Shown piece after piece: positions 1-7,377 of a stretch of DNA of 64,000 nt. Both the position numbers and the translations under genes were made by a program. Source of the DNA: an uncultured Phycisphaerales bacterium (lineage in GTDB: Bacteria; Planctomycetota; Phycisphaerae; Phycisphaerales; UBA1924); assembly GCA_937871915.1 (NCBI GenBank), contig CALMPG010000018.1, positions 49,041-113,040 on the forward strand. Direction: 5' to 3'. The number at the start of each line of letters is the position of its first letter. Within the stretch, counting starts at the first letter, position 1. The notes beneath the pieces were generated by a model that was not told the origin of the DNA, ran no database searches, and worked only from the letters and a program-made list of their open reading frames with translations.

Positions 1-982
1 GCCCGGCCGACAGGCACAGAGCCGCCTCGATGGCTCGCCCCGCCTGGGCTGGGTCCGCGTCGCGGCGGACCCCGCCCGAGGCCAGGGCCGGGCGCTCGGC
101 GCGGAGCACCTCGAGCTCGGTCTTGTTCACGTCCCACCCCTCGGCGATGGCCTTCGCCTCCAGGTCGCCGTGCTTGCCGTTCCCGACGGCGCAGACGCGG
201 CGAACCTCCGCGATCCGCTTGGTCTCCGCGGCGGTTTCGGCCCGGATGCGGGCGATGATCTCCGCACCACCGTCGCCATCGGGGGCCGCGTCTGTAGCGG
301 TTGCGGTGACGGCGGCCGTCTTCTTCTCGTTGTCGAACATCGCCTGAAGGCTGGTCTTCTGAGCATCGCTGAGCGTGGCGGCATCGAAGCCCTTGGCGGT
401 GAGCCACTGATCGAACGTCATGTCGTCCTCCTTGATCGCTGCCGCCGCGACGCTCGCGGTCGTGTTGTCATCCGCACCGAGGGCCACGAAGCTCACCTCG
501 CCCAGCACGCTGCGGCGGGCGATGTGGACCGGCCCCTCGAACTCGCGGCCGTTGGCGACCGCCTTCTTGCCCTTGGGCACGAACTCCATCCCGCCCGCCT
601 GCGCCACCGCGCCGAGTGACGCCTGCCACGGGAACCCGTTGCGGCTGCTCTCAACGATCTCTCGCGCGACCGGCCCCGCGCCGGAGATGACGCCGGACAC
701 GAGCAGTTGCGAAGCCTCGATGCGCACCGCGTCGGTGTGCCCGACGATGAGGGCGCGATTGTGGTCCTTGAGGATGGGGCGGCTCTTCGTCCCGCCCGCG
801 ACCTGAAGGCCCGCCAGATCGACCACCACCGGGTGCGGCCAACCCGCGAGCATCATCGCCCCGCCCGTGTATGCCGTCATGGAGAACCGGCGCAGCGCCG
901 GCGCACCGGCATCGCCGGTGGCGCTGGCCTCGATCCAGCCTTCGACGGGCGCGCAGAGGCTGAGAACTCGGTCATTCGGCAT
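1..982 (-). CDS. Phage prohead protease, possibly with capsid/scaffold extension (partial)
   Basis: The reading frame starts at ATG 982 and stays open to the window edge (327 codons), so the C-terminus is missing. It follows the portal gene with an 11-base overlap, the usual place of the head-maturation protease. Residues 1-180 resemble the HK97-type prohead protease family: a conserved His in LKDHNRALIVG (H74) and a Ser in WQASLG (S122) are the likely catalytic pair (inference from family pattern). After about residue 185 comes a helical, Ala/Lys/Glu-rich stretch starting MTFDQWLTAKGF, which may be a scaffold or delta domain leading into a fused capsid protein beyond the edge. Its role would be to cleave scaffold and capsid during procapsid maturation. 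Confidence 0.75.
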   Translation of the reverse strand, partial: MPNDRVLSLCAPVEGWIEASATGDAGAPALRRFSMTAYTGGAMMLAGWPHPVVVDLAGLQVAGGTKSRPILKDHNRALIVGHTDAVRIEASQLLVSGVISGAGPVAREIVESSRNGFPWQASLGAVAQAGGMEFVPKGKKAVANGREFEGPVHIARRSVLGEVSFVALGADDNTTASVAAAAIKEDDMTFDQWLTAKGFDAATLSDAQKTSLQAMFDNEKKTAAVTATATDAAPDGDGGAEIIARIRAETAAETKRIAEVRRVCAVGNGKHGDLEAKAIAEGWDVNKTELEVLRAERPALASGGVRRDADPAQAGRAIEAALCLSAG

Positions 983-2441
983 CGTCGTCCTCCCGGCCCA
1001 TTGGGGGAGCGGGCTGAAGCGACGGCGTCCGCTCCTGCTCAAGCCCCAGTTCCTTCATCAGCGCGACCTCCTTGGCCCGCTGGCGAAGCTCGCTCTCCCA
1101 ATCGCGTCCCTGCTTGGCGTACTCGCTGGCCAGCGTGGTGGTGTGCGACGACAGCCGCGTCTGCTGCGCCGTCGCTTCCTTGGCTGGATCGACGTGCTCG
1201 TTCCCATCCCAGAACCACTGGTGCGAAAGCCCCTCGCCGGTGGCGACGAGCGTTCGGATGCGGAGCGGCAGCAGGCCGGAGACGATCACCGCCTCACGCA
1301 GCCAGGCCGCGAGGAGGCGATCGAGCACGACGCACGCAAGGTGGTCCTGCTCGACGCGGATGCTCTTGAAGTACGTCTGGTGGTCCAGTCGGCCGGAGGC
1401 GTAGTTGTACCCCGAGGAGTTGCACGCCGCGACGTTGAACGGCATGTTCAGGCAGCGCGCGATCTCGTTGAGGATCTCGCGCTTGAACTCGGCGTAGGTG
1501 GTGGCGGGTTGCTCGGCCTGAACCTGGGCCATCTTCCAGCCGCCCGGCATGGTGAGCAGCGAGCGGGCTTCGAGCTCGATCGCATCCATCGGCTCGACGC
1601 TCTCGGCCTCGCCGTTGGCGGGGGCGTCGGTATAGAGGATGCCCGCGAAGTCTGCGGCGGTTTCGGCCGCGCCGAGCACTGCGAGCGTGAACCGTCGCAG
1701 CTGCGCAAAGAGCGGGAGCGCCGGCGTGATGTCCGGCACGCCACGGCTCTGTCCCGGTCGGTCGGACCGGAAGTAGTGAATAACGGATTCGGCGGGGACG
1801 CGGTCGTACTCCAACCCGAGGAAGCCGGTACGGGTGTCCCCCGGGTGCCCCTTCAGGATGTGGTACTCGACCGGATTGCCAGCATCATCGAACACGATGC
1901 CGTCCACTGCGTCGTCGTTGAGGACTGACAGGTCCGGCGTCGTGACCTGATCTGCTTCGATGAGGCGGATGTCCAGCTTGACGGGAGTCGGCAGGCCCGG
2001 GTTGCTCACGAGCACCGCGAACACCTCGCCGTCGGTCGCGCGGGACGCCCGCATGGTGCGGAGTTTCTCTGGCAGGCCGATGGCCTTTGCCCACGCCATG
2101 AACGCCTGCTCGATGCGCTCGTTCCCGCCGTCATCCTCGGTGAGCAGTTGGAGGCGCGGGCCGGTGCCCACCACATCGTTGGCGAGCGTGAGCACAATCC
2201 CCTTGGCGTAGGAGTTGTTCGCGGCCTCGTACCGCGCACGGTTGCGGAGGATGCGACGCACCTCAGGGGACGCCGCCGCGTCAGCGCTCAGACCGTCGGC
2301 GTTGACCCAGTGCTTCCGGTTCCCATCGTTGGTGACGGCGGAGTCGAACCCCGCCCGCATGAACCGGCGAATCAGCCCGCCCTTCACATGGGTGTGCGGC
2401 TTGGGGGGCGTCGGCTTGGATCGGAAGAGCCCGAGCATCAT
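972..2441 (-). CDS. Phage portal protein, lambda gpB family
   Basis: The 489-residue protein has the length and pattern of the lambda-family portal (phage_portal_2). It starts with a short basic segment, carries the family segment LRNRARYEAANNSYAKGI near residue 85, where the region NDVVGTGPRLQ follows, and has the YNYASGRLDHQTYFKSIR segment near residue 375. The portal forms the dodecameric ring at one capsid vertex through which terminase pumps DNA. Its start overlaps the upstream small gene by 4 bases and its stop overlaps the protease gene by 11 bases, so all three are probably translated from one late transcript. Confidence 0.92.
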   Translation of the reverse strand: MMLGLFRSKPTPPKPHTHVKGGLIRRFMRAGFDSAVTNDGNRKHWVNADGLSADAAASPEVRRILRNRARYEAANNSYAKGIVLTLANDVVGTGPRLQLLTEDDGGNERIEQAFMAWAKAIGLPEKLRTMRASRATDGEVFAVLVSNPGLPTPVKLDIRLIEADQVTTPDLSVLNDDAVDGIVFDDAGNPVEYHILKGHPGDTRTGFLGLEYDRVPAESVIHYFRSDRPGQSRGVPDITPALPLFAQLRRFTLAVLGAAETAADFAGILYTDAPANGEAESVEPMDAIELEARSLLTMPGGWKMAQVQAEQPATTYAEFKREILNEIARCLNMPFNVAACNSSGYNYASGRLDHQTYFKSIRVEQDHLACVVLDRLLAAWLREAVIVSGLLPLRIRTLVATGEGLSHQWFWDGNEHVDPAKEATAQQTRLSSHTTTLASEYAKQGRDWESELRQRAKEVALMKELGLEQERTPSLQPAPPMGREDDDAE

Positions 2442-2650
2442 CCTCCCTCCGCGCCGGGCGGAATCAGCCGCGTCAGGCGCAGCGCCTTCGCCGGTGACTT
2501 CGCCGCCTGCTTGGACGCCAGGTACCGATCGGCCTCGATCTGGTGGGGGATCGGGTGCTGCTCGACGCTGCCGGAATCGCCCGCCGCCTTAGCGGGACCG
2601 GCCGCGTTGTCGCGGATGGCCTGCTCAAGATCGGGGGTGGGGTCCGGCAT
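2438..2650 (-). CDS. Small phage protein in the lambda gpW position
   Basis: A 70-residue protein starting MPDPTPDLEQAIRDNAAGP; I prefer ATG 2650 over the upstream ATG at 2704 because the extra 18 residues are low-complexity. It overlaps the portal start by 4 bases (ATGA). In lambda the gene between terminase and portal encodes gpW, a head-completion protein of similar length, so the position suggests a head-joining or accessory role. The sequence itself has no motif I can assign: it is charged, rich in Ala, with a central VEQHPIPHQIEADRYL segment. Function is unknown; the gpW idea is by position only. Confidence 0.6.
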   Translation of the reverse strand: MPDPTPDLEQAIRDNAAGPAKAAGDSGSVEQHPIPHQIEADRYLASKQAAKSPAKALRLTRLIPPGAEGG

Positions 2651-2695
2651 CGGGCGCGTCCTTGCACCAGGCCGGGGGTTCCAAGAGGCGGCTCC

Positions 2696-2735
2696 AAAAA
2701 GCACAACGCCGCACAGGGGTGCAGCCCTGCACGGC
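2696..2735 (-). terminator. Possible hairpin terminator or processing site
   Basis: On the minus strand a stem (4 bp plus 5 bp separated by a 2x2 internal loop, arms at 2708-2718 and 2725-2735) is followed after 7 bases by a run of five T (2700-2696). It lies between the zinc-ribbon gene and the gpW-position gene. The stem is imperfect, so partial termination or mRNA processing is possible. The surrounding 2651-2896 stretch holds no other gene that I can support. Confidence 0.35.
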
Positions 2736-2896
2736 GCATCGCTTGTTGGCTCTGCGGTGGTCGGGGATCAGCCGCTCACCGTTCGCCTCCGGGAACCTCC
2801 GGTCTGGATGTCACCATGTTGTACGCCCACTCACCGCTCCTGTCTCCCTTGTCCAAGCCCGCACACGCAGATCGTTACGCATATGGAACAACCGCC

Positions 2897-3082
2897 TCAT
2901 CCGTTCACTCTTTCCGTCGTGATCACGGCCTTTCCGCAGTGCCGGCACTCGCGCCGCCGCACAAGCCGTCCTCCGGATCGCGCCCGAGTGTAGATCACTC
3001 GCCAATGCGCGCATCCGCACTTGGGACAGCGCAATCCGTTCTGCTCCGCGGCTACCTTGGCTTGCGTATCGGCGTGACTCAT
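2897..3082 (-). CDS. Small NrdR-like zinc-ribbon protein
   Basis: A 61-residue protein beginning MSHADTQAKV, whose ATG overlaps the terminase stop (ATGA, 3079-3082), the classic sign of translational coupling. It has a four-cysteine ribbon: CPKC at residues 19-22 and CRHC at 46-49. The basic spacer with VRRRE just before the second pair, and the ITTERV tail, resemble the N-terminal zinc ribbon of the NrdR repressor, but the NrdR ATP-cone is absent, so it would be a ribbon-only protein. A DNA-binding role in packaging or late regulation is possible; nothing in the sequence proves it. Confidence 0.7.
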   Translation of the reverse strand: MSHADTQAKVAAEQNGLRCPKCGCAHWRVIYTRARSGGRLVRRRECRHCGKAVITTERVNG

Positions 3083-5364
3083 CGCCTGCTCCTTTGCAGG
3101 TGGGACAGCCGCATGCGCGGCCGCACGATGGATTTGTGATCCGTCCCAAACAGCACCGCCCCCTCCATCGACGCGGCCACCGCCGCGCCGACGATGCAAT
3201 CGAGCCAGTGGTTGTCCAGCCCCTCGACGCGGAGCTTCCATTCGTCCACGGTGCGACCGCGACCCTCGGTCTTGACGCGGTACTCGCTGGTCAGATGCTC
3301 GGACAGGAGTCGGTGCTGCTCGGCCTTCTGTCCGAAGAGCGAGAGGCACCCGGGATCACCCATCGGCACCGCGAGCCGCGCGTGCGCGAACGACTTCCAA
3401 TAGTTCGTGTCGAAGACCACATGCCGTACCGCCCGCTTGCCGGTGACGACCGGGATGCGCCAGTTGAGCCCCACGCGGTCGCCGCGCTTGCGCTTGTAGT
3501 CGGAGAAAGGGATACTGCTCGCCCCGACGTACCGCCCGTGGCTCGGCATGAGCACGCCCGCGTGCGGGCTCTGGCGGCAGAACTGGTAGACCACATCCGT
3601 GGACGATCCCCAGTTGGCGTCGATCAGGCACCGGTCGATGCGAACCATCGCGCCGTCATCACGCCGCCACTCGCGGGCGAGGTGCGACGCGACGAGCCGT
3701 TCCAGCCCCGCATAGATCGCGCCCTCCACCCCAGCGCGGGGAGCGGCGATGCCGAGCGTGCGGCGCACGTCCCTCAGCGTGAAGTACGCCGCCTTCTGAT
3801 CCGGCTCGGTGCCGTAGTCGATGATGTACCCGGTGAAGTCGTCCTCCCACGCCGCCACGATGTAGAACAGGGCCTTGCCCTGCACATCCACGAACATCGT
3901 CAGTCGCGTGCAGCCGATGGGCACCTCGGCGCGGGCCTGCCCGTTCACCTTCGCCGCGATCTGGTCGGTGGTGAGCAGGTCGTCCGCGGCCTGGACCTCC
4001 GGCAGCGGCTCGTTCTGGTACTCCGCGAAGAACGCCGCCTCATCCTGAAGCTTCAGATTCATCGCGTGCTGGATGGCCGAGAGCTCGTCGTGGTTGAACC
4101 GTTCCGCCCAGGCGATCCGCGCTCCTTCATCCATCGCCGTTCGGTGCTGTGCATAGAACGCGGTGGCGTCCGCCAGGCCGCGTTCCTGCCGCAGACCCTC
4201 GGCACGCAGCTCTGCGTATCGCTGCCAGAGAGCCTCCCGCACAGGGAAGGCGTACATCATCTTCGTCCGTTCGCCCTGCCACTGCGGGTGCTTGTCGCGG
4301 TCGAGGATGCGGTCGGCAAGATCGTCGGGGCGAACGACCGTCAGCGTCATCAGCCCCGCGATCTTCTTTCCCGGTCCCGCCAGGCCCAGGATCGCGCCGG
4401 CCAGGATGCGCTCGCGGTTGGCACACTGCGACGGAGAGCGGGCGCTCTCGTCGGTCTGTGGGTCGTCGATCAGCACGAGGGACGGGCGGGACGATGTGCC
4501 GTCGGCCCGCTTGTGCTTCATGCCGCGGATGCGGCCGGTGATGCCCGCGACGCGGATAATCGCGCCCGCTGCCGGCGAACCCGGGATCGTCGGCAGCACG
4601 ATCTCCCGGGCCGTCCACCCGATGTGCGTCTGCTTCCCCTGGTAGAGCTGCCCTGAAGCCCGCTGGTGGATGCCTTCGAGGGAGCGGATCGGGTGGCAGA
4701 CCTCCGGGAAGTCGCCGGCGAGCAGTTCGCTGTTCTCCAGTTCCGCTTTGATCGACTCCAGCATCCCGGCCGCGTGCTCCTCGTCGGAGCCGATCAGCGC
4801 AACGAAATCCCTATGGCCGTACAGCATGGCCCAGAGGCACGCGACTTCACACAGGCTGGTCTTGCCGCTGCCGCGCGGCATCGCCATCGCAAACAACCCG
4901 CCTTCGAGTACCGCCTGCTCGATCTTGGCGACAACGCGCAGGTGATCCGGTGACCACGGCAGGTGAAACGTCTGCGCGAAGTAGGTGTCGCAGAAGTACC
5001 GGAAGTCCCGGGCTGCCCGCTCCTTCCGCCCCGCGTCAGCGACGGGCGGCAGGTCGCCGATATCGCGCCCCGAAAGCGAAAGCATGGCGTTGCGGAGCCG
5101 CGCCCGCTCCTTCATCGCCTCGTACCCGGTCAGGCCCTCCGGCTGCCGCGCTGCCTCCGCGAGCGCCTCGTGACGAGTCGTCACCAGCCAGGCGACGTAC
5201 CGGAACAGATCAACCTTGCCCGCATCCCCATCCGCCGCGACACGGAACCCGGCGCGCGTGCGATGGCGGTGGAGCTGCCGCTCGCTGACCACCTCGCCCA
5301 GCGGCGTGCTGTTGAGCAGCCGCGCGAGTTCGCCGGGCTTGAGTTTGCGCGGATCAATCGCCAC
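3079..5364 (-). CDS. Phage terminase large subunit
   Basis: The 761-residue protein has a packaging-ATPase Walker A motif at about 161-170 (AMPRGSGKTS) and a Walker B segment at about 296-302 (LVLIDDP). The C-terminal half carries an RNase H-like nuclease pattern: MFVDVQGK, a DANWG segment and LDCIVGAAVAAS near the end. The first 80 residues read as a separate helical, possibly DNA-binding domain, similar in style to the product of the upstream small gene. Terminase cuts concatemeric phage DNA and drives it through the portal. It overlaps the small gene upstream by 11 bases and the zinc-ribbon gene downstream by 4. Confidence 0.93.
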   Translation of the reverse strand: MAIDPRKLKPGELARLLNSTPLGEVVSERQLHRHRTRAGFRVAADGDAGKVDLFRYVAWLVTTRHEALAEAARQPEGLTGYEAMKERARLRNAMLSLSGRDIGDLPPVADAGRKERAARDFRYFCDTYFAQTFHLPWSPDHLRVVAKIEQAVLEGGLFAMAMPRGSGKTSLCEVACLWAMLYGHRDFVALIGSDEEHAAGMLESIKAELENSELLAGDFPEVCHPIRSLEGIHQRASGQLYQGKQTHIGWTAREIVLPTIPGSPAAGAIIRVAGITGRIRGMKHKRADGTSSRPSLVLIDDPQTDESARSPSQCANRERILAGAILGLAGPGKKIAGLMTLTVVRPDDLADRILDRDKHPQWQGERTKMMYAFPVREALWQRYAELRAEGLRQERGLADATAFYAQHRTAMDEGARIAWAERFNHDELSAIQHAMNLKLQDEAAFFAEYQNEPLPEVQAADDLLTTDQIAAKVNGQARAEVPIGCTRLTMFVDVQGKALFYIVAAWEDDFTGYIIDYGTEPDQKAAYFTLRDVRRTLGIAAPRAGVEGAIYAGLERLVASHLAREWRRDDGAMVRIDRCLIDANWGSSTDVVYQFCRQSPHAGVLMPSHGRYVGASSIPFSDYKRKRGDRVGLNWRIPVVTGKRAVRHVVFDTNYWKSFAHARLAVPMGDPGCLSLFGQKAEQHRLLSEHLTSEYRVKTEGRGRTVDEWKLRVEGLDNHWLDCIVGAAVAASMEGAVLFGTDHKSIVRPRMRLSHLQRSRR

Positions 5365-5602
5365 CGGCGCTCATCTCCTTCACCAGCCACGCGGCGTAAT
5401 GCACGAGATTGAGCATGCCGTCGGCGTTCGTCGGCGCGCCCGCGTCGATGTCGGCGCGGAGCATGTCCTCCGTCACCGCCCTCCCCCCAAGCCGCGTCAG
5501 CACGCGGGCGGCGTCCGCAACAGGAAGCGCTGCGGGGTTCAGCCGCGCCATCCCCGTCGCGGCCCCGCCCGGCCCGGAACTAGGCGCGTGTTCGGGAGTC
5601 AT
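5354..5602 (-). CDS. Small phage protein upstream of terminase (possible small-subunit role)
   Basis: An 82-residue protein, starting at the ATG of MTPEHAPSSG (5602). The core pattern VADAARVLTRLGGRAVTEDMLRAD followed by ADIDAGAPTNADGMLNLVHYAAWL resembles the N-terminus of the neighbouring terminase (LFRYVAWLV and the preceding helix pair), hinting at a related short helical domain. It overlaps the terminase start by 11 bases. Position and helical character fit a terminase small subunit or adaptor, but there is no diagnostic motif. Confidence 0.55.
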   Translation of the reverse strand: MTPEHAPSSGPGGAATGMARLNPAALPVADAARVLTRLGGRAVTEDMLRADIDAGAPTNADGMLNLVHYAAWLVKEMSAGGD

Positions 5603-5787
5603 CGCGGACCTCCCATCCGCGCCCGTTTCGCCACTTTCCCACATGTTCCGCGTAGTTGCCCACAAGGGCGAGATTGACGGCGAATCCTCGCGCATTCGCC
5701 TTGCCGGTGCGCGGATGTCATGGCTTCATGTGTCACAACGCGGGGCGAACCACCAACGCCAACAACCCCGCGAAGGAGACCAACGCG

Positions 5788-6090
5788 ATGAAGACCAGCA
5801 CGAAGAACGCCATCGGGATCGCCAGCGCCCTGGGCCGCCGGGGATTCACCGTCGCCAGCGTCGAGGTCCACACCCCCGACGGCCGCACATGGGCGATCGA
5901 CACCACGAACACGGGCGGCTTCCGCCTCTTCGAGATCGACCGCGACGGACGCGACGGACCGAACGAGCACGACGCGGTCGAAGGCGACACATGGACCGCC
6001 GGAGACCTGATCGACTACCTCGCGGCGGTCGGCGAGCCAAAGGACACGACCAGTTGGGACCGCAAGAACGACAACCGCCCGACGACCTGA
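5788..6090 (+). CDS. Hypothetical phage protein, 100 residues
   Basis: Start is ATG 5788, preceded by an AAGGAG ribosome binding site about 9 bases upstream. The protein begins MKTSTKNAIGIASALGRRGF, continues with a beta-rich segment (VEVHTPDGRTWAIDT) and an acidic middle, then DLIDYLAAVG. I do not recognise the family. It is the first of four plus-strand small genes lying between the packaging genes and the HNH gene, each with its own GGAG-type site, and ends directly at a hairpin. Confidence 0.65.
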   Translation: MKTSTKNAIGIASALGRRGFTVASVEVHTPDGRTWAIDTTNTGGFRLFEIDRDGRDGPNEHDAVEGDTWTAGDLIDYLAAVGEPKDTTSWDRKNDNRPTT

Positions 6091-6110
6091 AGCCCGCGAA
6101 TCGCGGGCTT
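6090..6110 (+). terminator. Hairpin after the 100-residue gene
   Basis: Perfect 10-base arms (AAGCCCGCGA at 6090-6099 and its complement at 6101-6110) begin at the last base of the stop codon; CGCTGTTT follows. The T-run is short, so it may act as a weak terminator or mRNA stabiliser in either direction. Confidence 0.5.
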
Positions 6111-6156
6111 CGCTGTTTACCAGAGCACCACGCACCCCCCGCACAGGAGCACGACC

Positions 6157-6408
6157 ATGACGAAGCGCAACGCCAATCCCGAGCCCACCGCCGCCGAGAT
6201 GTACGCCGCGCGGCGGAACGACATCGCCCGCCTGCTCGACGTGCTGAGCATGCACCTCGACATCAACGACAAGGAGCACGCCGCCGCCCCGACGAACTGG
6301 GGCCTCGTCGGCAACCTCGGCAAGGTCCGCGAGGATCTGGTCAACGTCGTCGGGTTCCTCGCCAACATGGACCCCGAGGACGTCGAGGACTTTCTCAAGG
6401 GCGAATGA
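6157..6408 (+). CDS. Hypothetical phage protein, 83 residues
   Basis: The start ATG 6157 has an AGGAG site about 7 bases upstream. The protein is helical and acidic at the C-terminus, with LDVLSMHLDINDKEH and GLVGNLGKVREDLVNVVGFLANM as recognisable amphipathic segments. No family assignment; the composition suggests a small cytosolic helical-bundle protein. It lies 33 bases before the next gene, in what looks like a short accessory operon. Confidence 0.65.
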   Translation: MTKRNANPEPTAAEMYAARRNDIARLLDVLSMHLDINDKEHAAAPTNWGLVGNLGKVREDLVNVVGFLANMDPEDVEDFLKGE

Positions 6409-6441
6409 CCACCCGCACACCCCGAACCACGGAGCACACCC

Positions 6442-6699
6442 ATGACCATCAAGACGATCGTGATCGCAGGCCAGCGCGGGGACATCGAGATCACCCGCAC
6501 CGACAACGGCGCGTACGTGATGGAGGGCGAGGTCTGCATCGCCGCCATCCGCAGCGATGAGGACCGCGACGCCCGCTACGCCAAGGCCGTCGAGGTCGCC
6601 AAGGCCGTCTACGGGACCGACCGCCGCGGCCGCGCCGCCGCCACCAACTCGATGGTGCATGACGTGCTGAACGAGATGGAGCGCGTCGCCGGTTGCTAG
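6442..6699 (+). CDS. Hypothetical phage protein, 85 residues
   Basis: Start ATG 6442 with GGAG about 9 bases upstream. The N-terminal half alternates in a beta pattern (MTIKTIVIAGQRGDIEITRT), the C-terminal half is helical with VEVAKAVYGTDRRGRAAA. Function unknown. It ends just before two strong hairpins that separate it from the HARE-HTH gene. Confidence 0.65.
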   Translation: MTIKTIVIAGQRGDIEITRTDNGAYVMEGEVCIAAIRSDEDRDARYAKAVEVAKAVYGTDRRGRAAATNSMVHDVLNEMERVAGC

Positions 6700-6708
6700 C
6701 CGCGAGGC

Positions 6709-6758
6709 GGCGCGGGGAACCGCGCCGGCCCCGATTCCCCGCCGCAGCGTGCGGCGGG
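6709..6758 (+). terminator. Two tandem hairpins between small genes
   Basis: First hairpin: GGCGCGG at 6709-6715, GGAA tetraloop, CCGCGCC at 6720-6726 (7 bp, perfect). Second: CCCGCCGCA at 6738-6746, GCG loop, TGCGGCGGG at 6750-6758 (9 bp, perfect). Neither is followed by a T-run. They could act together as an attenuator, an mRNA processing or stabilising element, or a weak terminator upstream of the HARE-HTH gene. Confidence 0.45.
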
Positions 6759-6786
6759 ATTCCGCACCAGACAGAAGGAGTCCGAC

Positions 6787-7278
6787 ATGGCACGCAAGGG
6801 AACGATCAAGAACATGGGCAAGATCCAGGGCGAGATGCGGGACGGGTGGAAGGCCCGCAAGATGTCCAAGAGCGCGGCCCGCGCGGACGGCGCGGCGAAG
6901 GCCGACCGCGCCCGCAAGCAGGCGATCGCGGAGATCCAGGACCGCATCGACGGCAAGGCGACCGCGACCGCCAAGAACGGGAAGGCCGCGAAGGCGAGCA
7001 AGACGCCGAAGGCCCCGAAGCCCGCGAAGACGACCGCGCCGAAGCGCGTCAGCGCCCTCGACGCCGCAGCGCAGGTGATCGCCGCGTCCGAGGTGCCCAT
7101 GCGGGCCAAGGAGATGATCGCCGCGATGGAGGCCAAGAACCTCTGGAAGTCCCCCGGCGGCAAGACGCCGGAGGCCACGCTCTACGCCGCCATCATCCGC
7201 GAGATCGCGGCCAAGGGCACCACCGCACGCTTCAAGAAGCACGAGCGCGGCGTGTTCGTTGCGGGGAAGGGAGCCTGA
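6787..7278 (+). CDS. HARE-HTH domain protein
   Basis: The 163-residue protein has a basic, low-complexity first half (Lys/Ala-rich, with [15 protein letters not shown]) and a C-terminal domain at about residues 88-160 that matches the HB1/ASXL/restriction-endonuclease HTH (HARE-HTH): [20 protein letters not shown], then the [19 protein letters not shown] helix segment and [11 protein letters not shown]. The family is found fused to restriction enzymes and chromatin proteins and has been proposed to sense modified DNA. A Shine-Dalgarno GAAGGAG lies 8 bases before the start. It sits directly upstream of an HNH nuclease, about 100 bases away, so a DNA-recognition role in the same system is plausible. 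Confidence 0.8.
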   Translation: MARKGTIKNMGKIQGEMRDGWKARKMSKSAARADGAAKADRARKQAIAEIQDRIDGKATATAKNGKAAKASKTPKAPKPAKTTAPKRVSALDAAAQVIAASEVPMRAKEMIAAMEAKNLWKSPGGKTPEATLYAAIIREIAAKGTTARFKKHERGVFVAGKGA

Positions 7279-7377
7279 CACTTCACGACTGCGACGAATG
7301 TCGAACAGCCTGAGAGTCCGCCGACCGCCTCGGACGCAGTCCGGGGCGTCGGTCGTTGCAGCCGATAGACTGCGGGC

